From Aurantiochytrium sp. KH105 (taxonomy: Eukaryota > Sar > Bigyra > Thraustochytrida > Thraustochytriidae), in assembly GCA_003116975.1 (NCBI GenBank), contig BGKB01000014.1, positions 142,601-206,600 of the forward strand: a stretch of 64,000 nucleotides of DNA, given 5' to 3'. The position numbers and the translations under genes were made by a program. Position 1 is the first letter of the stretch. Each line of letters starts with the position of its first letter. The notes beneath the pieces were generated by a model. That model did no database searches, was not told the origin of the DNA, and worked only from the letters and a program-made list of their open reading frames with translations. Positions 58,297 through 64,000 of the stretch are shown here, piece by piece.

Positions 58297-58832
58297 AAGC
58301 GGGGTCAAGACCCGGGAACTAGCTGCCGAGCGCCTTGGGTTCCTCAGCTCTCGCATATGCACTTGAGTAAAATCAATCAGGCTTCTTCTGACCTGCGCTG
58401 CTGCCGGCACGACTCAGCTGGCGGACGTCAGCCGCTGCCGCTCAGAGAGTGATGCGAGCGCCTGGTAGCCTTGTTAGCCGGATAGGTGGAGCGAGATCAC
58501 GATGCGAAGCCCAACAAGGAAAGCAACCAACTGCGATGCGATGCGATGCAATGCGATGCGGTGCGAGTTGCTGGGGCAGCCGCAGCAATAGCCAGCCGCT
58601 ACAGTACTGCTAGCCGGTCAGCCGTGGGAGCTGGAGGGACAGAGAGAGAGAGACAGAGACAGAGGGAGGGTGTGTGCGCGCACACTTCGTGCTGCTCGGA
58701 CCGCGCATGGTCGCCGACGATCCTTTGAAAACCTTTTTTCCGTGTGCTTGCAGTGTTGCGTGCTTCGTGTCTTGCTTGCTTGCTTGCTTGCTTGCTAGGC
58801 CGTCCCGGATCAACCCTCCCTCGCGCCGGCCC

Positions 58833-58854
58833 GCCGGCAGACCGGTCTGCCGGC
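58833..58854. repeat. 22-bp perfect palindrome
   Basis: GCCGGCAGACC is followed directly by its reverse complement, with no loop. It lies within the microsatellite-dense region. Confidence 0.9.
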
Positions 58855-59563
58855 CCGCCCTCGCAGGCCGCTCCGTAGCGCAGCGAGGTCGACTTGGGTC
58901 GTCTCCGTGATGCGATGCGATGCGATGCGATGCGATGCGACGGGGGAGCCCTCGGGAAGAAAAAAAAAAGGAAGGAAGACGCGGCCAGCGCCACGCCAAT
59001 CACAATGACGTTCTCTCGCCGACTTCTTCTTCTTCTTCTTCTTGTTGCTTCTCTACCACCGGCCCGCTGCTGCTCGCCTGCCGCTCGCTGGCCGCTCGCT
59101 GAAAGCGCGGGGATGTCGAAATGACCAGCGCGAGGCGAGCAGCCACGCACGCGACAGCGAGATCCCGCGTGACCCCGGGCGGCGCCGGCACGGGCCGGCC
59201 GCGACAGTTAGTTAGTTTGAGGCTTTTTGGCATTTTTTCCAATGCTGCTCCGGCATGCAGTGCAGAGGCTGGTCAAGCGGTCAATCTGGGCTGCCGGCAG
59301 CGGCGCGCGCCGCTGCCGGACGTTGCAGACGCTGCTTGCGGCAGCGGCAGGGGCGGCTGGCTGGAGCTCGGTCATGTTGTCGCTTTTGCCTCGCTCGCAG
59401 TCGCTCCACTCGTCGTCTTCGGAGGAAGCGGCGCAGCGCGTACAACATTCTTGACGCCGGCGGCGCTGGTGCGGCAAACACTGGCATTCATTCAGAGCTC
59501 ATGCACGCATGCCATGCACGCTTCAACTTGGTTGCTTTCGTTCGTCTCTCGCTTACATAAAAA

Positions 59564-59599
59564 ATCGATCGATCGATCGATCGATCAAGCGATCGATCA
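59564..59599 (+). repeat. GATC microsatellite
   Basis: Self-complementary ATCGATCG units, interrupted near the right end by AAGC. Confidence 0.9.
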
Positions 59600-59717
59600 A
59601 GCGAACGTGCGTCAGTGCGTAGTCGAGCGCCGAGGACGCGGTGCGGACGGCAGTGGTAGTGCGGCGCGCAACAAATTCATGGCTTGCCAAACGGCAGCGG
59701 AGCGTGCGCGCGTGTGC

Positions 59718-59757
<40 letters not shown>

Positions 59758-59782
59758 TTGCGTGCGTGCGCACGTGCGTGCG
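59718..59782 (+). repeat. GTGC microsatellite, about 65 bp
   Basis: TGCG/CGTG units with two TT interruptions; one of the longest arrays in the window. Confidence 0.9.
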
Positions 59783-60186
59783 GGCCCTTCCGAGGAGGTC
59801 GCACGCACGGTCCTGCTGCATTCCAGAGTTGCCCTCACACTCCTTCGATGCGATAGTGATCGATGCTGCCGCCGCAGCCACCTTCGTCAAGTTTGTGCGT
59901 TGGTGGGTAGCTCTGGCAGCTAGCTCGCTAGCTCCCAGCGCGTGCAGTTCCTCTTGCTTTGTTTTGCTTCGTCCTTTGATTTCTTTGTCCAAGCTGTTGT
60001 GCGCGCACACCTCCTCTCGCCACGGCCCCACACACCCGCACACACCTGTGCGCGCGCCCACACACACGTCACCGAGCGTGTAATTTATATAAAAACTGTG
60101 ACTCGCTATGCGCGCGTAGTGGCAGCAGCAGCTAGCGACATTAGGCCAGGGGGCGTCGCGCCGGAGACTTGCGCACCACCTGCTAC

Positions 60187-60219
<33 letters not shown>

Positions 60220-60775
60220 GCGCGATGGCCGCGCAAGCGTTAGCAGCAGCATCCATGGCGCGCTCGTCGAGGTGCCCCGCGACGCCCGCGCACGCGCACA
60301 CGCGCGCTCGCTTAGTTGCTGGGACGGCGCGAGCAGAGCAAAACTGAGCGACCAACAGACACAGACAGACAGACCGAGAGAGCTACTGTAAAGCAATCAG
60401 GCAGCCCGAGGTGGGAGAGGACCGCGCGAGAAAAGGGCACGCGCCAAGCCTTGCGCGTAGGGACGCCAGCGAGAGTGGGAGGCGGCCGAGCAGAGGATCT
60501 TTTCAGCTGGAGTCAGGTCGTTCGTGCCTGCACGGCAGCGGAGTCCTCGCTCTCCTTCTTCCTCTTCCTCTCCTTCTTCTTCTTCTTCTTCGGAAAAGAA
60601 TGCAGACAAATTCGAGTCGGATGCGGCCCGCGATCTTGATCGCGATCACCCTCGTGCGACGGCGTCAAGGCACAGAAACGATCGCCATAACAAAGAGGAC
60701 ATGATCGCCATGCCAAAGTGCTTGTGCAGACTGCGATGTGTTCAAAAAGAGTCAAGAAGTAACTCTACCGAGACG

Positions 60776-60776
<1 letters not shown>

Positions 60777-60825
<49 letters not shown>
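60777..60825 (+). repeat. AGCC microsatellite
   Basis: About twelve uninterrupted AGCC units about 120 bp beyond the stop of the MAPKKK-like gene, so possibly within its 3' UTR on the minus strand. Confidence 0.92.
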
Positions 60826-60829
<4 letters not shown>

Positions 60830-60945
60830 CTGCCGCCAATCGGCCAGCTGACCAGAGTGGAGGAGGAGGTCTGACTCATCATCCTTCTTTCCAAAAGCAC
60901 TGCCAAAGCAGGCAAGCAAGCAAGCCAGGCAAGCAAGAATACAGT

Positions 60946-63012
60946 TCATTCGTTATCGTCGTCGTCGTCGTCATCGTCATCGCCACCGGCCGGCGAGGCG
61001 CGAGGCGCGTAGTTTCCGTCGGCGTCGACATTCTCCGGACGCATGTAGGGGTGGTACGCAAGCTTAGCCACCAACGGACGTCGGTGCGGGTCAATCTGAC
61101 AACACTGGTGCAAAAAGTCCACGCCGTCAGGATGAAGCAGGCCCTCCTGCAACGCGGGCGCAGAATTTGCACTTGCAATCGCAAACATCATCGCCGCTGG
61201 ATTCGAATAGTTGTTCCATGGGGGCCTTCCCGTGACCATCTCCACCATCGTGCAGCCCACCGACCACACGTCGGCAAGCTTCCACCCAGCAAGTTTGACT
61301 GCCTCCTCATCCACAGCGACCTCGCCGCCGCCGCCGCTCCCATCGCCAGCAGCATGATTGTTCGACACCTTGCCCACTTCTTGCCGAATTACCTCGGGCG
61401 ACATCCACGGAATCGAGCCCTGAATCGAGCTCGTCGGACCCGTCGTGTGGTCCGCTACCTTCTTGGCGCTCCCAAAGTCCGCAACCTTGAGCGTATAGTC
61501 GCTGGACAGCAACAAGTTCTGACACTTGATGTCTCTGTGCGCAATGCCCGCCGCGTGTAGCGAGCGCAGCCCGAGCAAGAGCTGCCGCATATAGACACGC
61601 ATTGTTGATTCCGACATGGCACCCTCCCTTTCGAGCACGCTGGCGATCGATCCACGCTCCACAAACTCCATGAAGATATTGAACATCTTGCCCACGGCCC
61701 CGGCTTTATCGAGACCGTCGAGCGAATGGATCGGCATGCCAAACTGCTCCTCTGCAGAAATCGCCTCTTGCGACATCTCATCCGTGATGGACCATCCGAG
61801 GCTCTGCACGACATTCTGGTTGCGAAAGGAAGCGCGACACATGAGCACAACCTCGTCAATCATTTGTTCAAGCATGGCGATGGACACGATGCGCACTTGC
61901 TTGACCGCGAGCTTCTCGCCACTCCGCAGGTTCACCGCCTTGTACACGACGCCAAACTGACCCTGGCCAATCACCTTTTCGCGCCGCCACGGCTCACAAT
62001 ACATACCATACCCATCACCAAGCGGAGCTTGCGAGGGCGCCCTTGATGGCGAGCTTGGCGCTTTCGGGCTCGTCGCCTGTAAAGTCGGGAGTCGTCGAGG
62101 CCCTGCACCCGTTGCCGCCGACCATGGTCTGGCGCTGCTCGTCGTCATGGATCGTGGTGTTTCGCCCAGTGCAACGCGACTCGATGCATGTCGTTGCCGA
62201 CTAGTCTCTTTGGCCTGCGCTGCCAATGCCGACAGGTTCGATGCAGAAGATGGCGAAGGCGCCAAGCCTTGCAAACCTCCTGGTGATCGTACCGGTGCCG
62301 CGTACTCGAGGCTCTCAGATGAGGGCATCTCAACAGTCAGCGCGTCAAAGACAGCCGGTAGTGTCTGAGGTCGCGACGCTGCGCCCAAATAGTGGTGCTG
62401 TGGAGGCGCACGCGTCGCTTGCCTTGACGCAGGCACTTGTGCTGCTGTCATTGCCGCAGCCGAAGAAGCAGCAGCTGCAGCAGCTCCTCCGCCGCCTGCG
62501 GCAGTTGCCTTTGTGGCGTTCGCGGGCGGCGCTGTCGTGGGCGGCCGTACCGTCATGAAACCTTGCGATTTTGCTGTCGGTGATCGTGATGGAGTTGGCG
62601 ACAAAGGACCCGTCGGTGACCGCAGCGCTGCCAAAGCGGATGGCGATCTTGGTGCAGACAATGACGATAATGCTGTAGGCGACCTTGGTGCAGACAGCGC
62701 TGTAGGTGACCTTTTTGACAACGGTGTCGTCGGAGACCGCGGCAGATGTGGCGACCCTTGTGCCGCTCCACTCGAGCCTATTGCTGGCGCGCGCAGCGGT
62801 GGCTGGTTCTGCACCTGCGTCATGCCTGCGTTTTTACCCTTGCCCTTGTTACTTGTTCCATCTTCATCTACAGCCCAGTGGCTCGTGTTGAGCCCTGCCC
62901 TTGCCACCGGCGTCGTCGCCATAGCCGGCAACGTTGCCGACGGCGGCCTCATGCGCTTGTCTGCCCTCGACTGGCCGGGCAGACCCGCGTCTTGAGTCTC
63001 CGGTGTCTCCAT
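60946..63012 (-). CDS. STE11/MAPKKK-type serine/threonine protein kinase
   Basis: This 688-residue protein has a long Ser/Pro/Ala-rich, probably disordered N-terminus (1-330). It contains repeated RSPTALS/RSPTGPLS-like segments, likely phosphorylation sites. The C-terminal kinase domain (about 340-655) has GQGQFGVVYKAV, AVKQVRI (K371), HRDIKCQNLLL (D494), VADFGSAKK (D512) and GSIPWMSPEVIRQ. These fit the MAPKKK/STE11 group (MEKK/ANP-like); the usual T-x-W/Y-M-A-P-E is replaced by WMSPE. An insertion of about 30 residues (AISAEEQFGMPIHSLDGLDK) lies before the hinge. The protein ends in an Asp run (DDDDDDDDNE). The start is ATG 63012. It likely feeds a MAP-kinase cascade; direct targets are unknown. 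Confidence 0.9.
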   Translation of the reverse strand: METPETQDAGLPGQSRADKRMRPPSATLPAMATTPVARAGLNTSHWAVDEDGTSNKGKGKNAGMTQVQNQPPLRAPAIGSSGAAQGSPHLPRSPTTPLSKRSPTALSAPRSPTALSSLSAPRSPSALAALRSPTGPLSPTPSRSPTAKSQGFMTVRPPTTAPPANATKATAAGGGGAAAAAASSAAAMTAAQVPASRQATRAPPQHHYLGAASRPQTLPAVFDALTVEMPSSESLEYAAPVRSPGGLQGLAPSPSSASNLSALAAQAKETSRQRHASSRVALGETPRSMTTSSARPWSAATGAGPRRLPTLQATSPKAPSSPSRAPSQAPLGDGYGMYCEPWRREKVIGQGQFGVVYKAVNLRSGEKLAVKQVRIVSIAMLEQMIDEVVLMCRASFRNQNVVQSLGWSITDEMSQEAISAEEQFGMPIHSLDGLDKAGAVGKMFNIFMEFVERGSIASVLEREGAMSESTMRVYMRQLLLGLRSLHAAGIAHRDIKCQNLLLSSDYTLKVADFGSAKKVADHTTGPTSSIQGSIPWMSPEVIRQEVGKVSNNHAAGDGSGGGGEVAVDEEAVKLAGWKLADVWSVGCTMVEMVTGRPPWNNYSNPAAMMFAIASANSAPALQEGLLHPDGVDFLHQCCQIDPHRRPLVAKLAYHPYMRPENVDADGNYAPRASPAGGDDDDDDDDDNE

Positions 63013-63746
63013 GCCGCCCCGTTCGCCACGCCAAACTTGTAAATAAAAAAATAAATTAACGTGTGCGTGTGCGTTTGCCTTGCCTCTGGGTGGCCGCTCG
63101 GGTCACTCGCTCATTGACTGACACCTGCTTTCAAAAGGCCTCAGGAACCCGCGTTTGTGAAGAAACATACATGAGCCTTCGCACCGGCAGCCGTGTTGCA
63201 ATCCAGACGAGCCTAACTTTAGCCAAAAAAACATTGGCCGAGTGAAAATCGGACATATGTTATACTCGACTTCGACTCGGAAAAGTAGCCGTTCAACGGC
63301 TACTTTACATTATTTTTTTCTTTCTCTTTTTATCTTACAAAAAAGGCCCAGGTCCTAACGCTGGTCTTTCTTTTCCTCCACACCACATTTGCAGGCATGC
63401 ATGTATGAGAAATCCCAGACACAGCGTGGTGCCAGTCCAGTGACAATTTGTTGCAGGCTCACGAAAATAAAGTCTACCTGATGTAGACACAAAAGTACAG
63501 CAACGCCTCTCCGCAAAAAAAACAAAAAAAAATCTCAGCTGGCTAGCGAGAAGAATCGTTTTGGTCCCCAAAAAGAATACTTCACAGCTAGCCAGCGAGA
63601 AGAATTGCTTGGCTCTCAGAAGGAATGCTCACACATTCCTAAAATCAGAGGCTCTTTCTACAAACGCCCTCTTCCCCCCCCTGTTCGACCACAAAGATTG
63701 GAGGTATCATCAACAACCCCCTTTCCTTCCCAGTGCACCTTGCTGA
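63013..63746. other. intergenic right of MAPKKK-like gene
   Basis: This is the upstream region of the kinase and the 3' flank of the edge gene. It contains several A/T runs (63040-63058, 63308-63345, 63515-63535), a near-repeat of CAGCTAGCCAGCGAGAAGAAT-like sequence around 63535-63560 and 63585-63606, and no gene. Confidence 0.5.
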
Positions 63747-64000
63747 TTACCAGGAAAAGTTGGCCCATGCACGCAAGTTATCTTCGTCTCGCGTTACAAT
63801 ATGCTCGTTAAAAATGGAAAGACACGATTCCACCGTCGGCAAGGGGATCTCGACCTCCTTTGCAGGTGTGTCCAGAAGCGAGACGTCGAATGTCGGGGAA
63901 AGTGCTCGGCAAATGGCTTCAACACCTCGCGTGGTGGCCTTGCCCGCTGCAAGCTCGGCAAACTCATCCGCAAGGGCCGCTGCAAGTCGCTTATCGGCCA
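63747..64000 (-). CDS. 3' end of an unrecognised gene, running off the right edge
   Basis: Read on the minus strand, an uninterrupted frame runs from the window edge to a TAA at 63747-63749, giving the last 83 or so residues of a protein. It has the codon pattern of the real genes here. The sequence is Ala/Leu/Glu-rich and helical (KRLAAALADEFAELAAGK), then TFDVSLLDTPAKEVEIPLPTVESCLSIF, ending RAWANFSW. I do not recognise the family. The start lies outside the window. Confidence 0.6.
   Translation of the reverse strand, partial: ADKRLAAALADEFAELAAGKATTRGVEAICRALSPTFDVSLLDTPAKEVEIPLPTVESCLSIFNEHIVTRDEDNLRAWANFSW

Larger units (their letters stand above)
56410..60945. other. 4.5-kb microsatellite-dense, gene-free region
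   Basis: I see no convincing gene; long open frames here are repeats read as protein. It holds at least a dozen short tandem arrays of different units: CTG (56477-56492, 60187-60218), ATTC (57045-57100), GGCA (57638-57681), GAGCC/GAGTC (58251-58296), GATGC (58532-58562, 58908-58939), CTTG (58766-58795), TTC (59020-59043), GATC (59564-59599), GTGC (59718-59782) and AGCC (60777-60825). A 22-bp perfect palindrome lies at 58833-58854. Part of the left end must be the transporter's promoter. Confidence 0.65.

Noticed and set aside
59121-60083. 320-residue plus-strand open frame in the microsatellite region
   Set aside because: It passes through GATC, GTGC and other arrays, so much of it is Cys/Val/Arg/Ala repeat; no family features.

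Overview
This is a stretch of nuclear DNA from a microbial eukaryote. The genes stand alone with their own intergenic regions. There are canonical GT-AG introns in one gene, and the protein families are eukaryotic: DPY-30, deoxyhypusine hydroxylase, PDX1, soluble-adenylyl-cyclase-like proteins, CAMK and STE11-type kinases, an IQ/WW protein, and a GPR180/TMEM145-like seven-TM protein. High GC, mostly intron-free long reading frames and intergenic regions full of short tandem repeats are consistent with a labyrinthulomycete (thraustochytrid) stramenopile. That placement is inference, not something the sequence proves. One ambiguous base (N) lies at 49960.

Layout. 1-8.4 kb: repeat-rich intergenic DNA, a three-exon mitochondrial ribosomal protein uL11 gene, a short-chain dehydrogenase/reductase with an apparent one-base frameshift, and a small unrecognised gene. 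8.4-17.2 kb: a ubiquitin-like/phosphatidylinositol 4-kinase-type protein, an EF-hand protein, a GPR180-like membrane protein, a type I/FluG-like glutamine synthetase and a DPY-30 protein. 18.5-31.6 kb: three consecutive, same-strand, intron-free paralogues of soluble adenylyl cyclase, all ending in a CaaX prenylation box; the third has lost key catalytic residues. 32-38.1 kb: a CAMK-type kinase and a 1341-residue EF-hand/IQ/WW protein, both on the minus strand. 39.2-47.2 kb: a large GH5 glycosylceramidase/sterylglucosidase-like enzyme, a small acidic coiled-coil protein, a TMEM19/VTE6-like membrane protein, a centrin/calmodulin-like protein and the PLP synthase subunit PDX1. 47.2-53.1 kb: mostly gene-free GC-rich DNA with one possible small repetitive protein, then a second SDR. 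53.1-64 kb: deoxyhypusine hydroxylase, an ammonium transporter, 4.5 kb of microsatellite-dense DNA, a MAPKKK-like kinase, and the 3' end of an unrecognised gene running off the right edge.

Genes working together. Most genes are unrelated housekeeping or metabolic functions. Signalling genes are over-represented in the middle of the window: three cyclase-like proteins, a CAMK-like kinase and several EF-hand or IQ proteins suggest Ca2+/cyclic-nucleotide signalling, but co-function is inference only. Nitrogen-related genes (GS-like, ammonium transporter) are also present but far apart.

The most interesting element is the cyclase triplet (18501-31620). The proteins are soluble-AC-like C1/C2 cyclases without a visible P-loop NTPase core but with the downstream helical region kept. 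They carry an IQ-like N-terminal segment and a C-terminal CaaX box, and one member is a predicted pseudo-cyclase that could act as a regulator of its neighbours.
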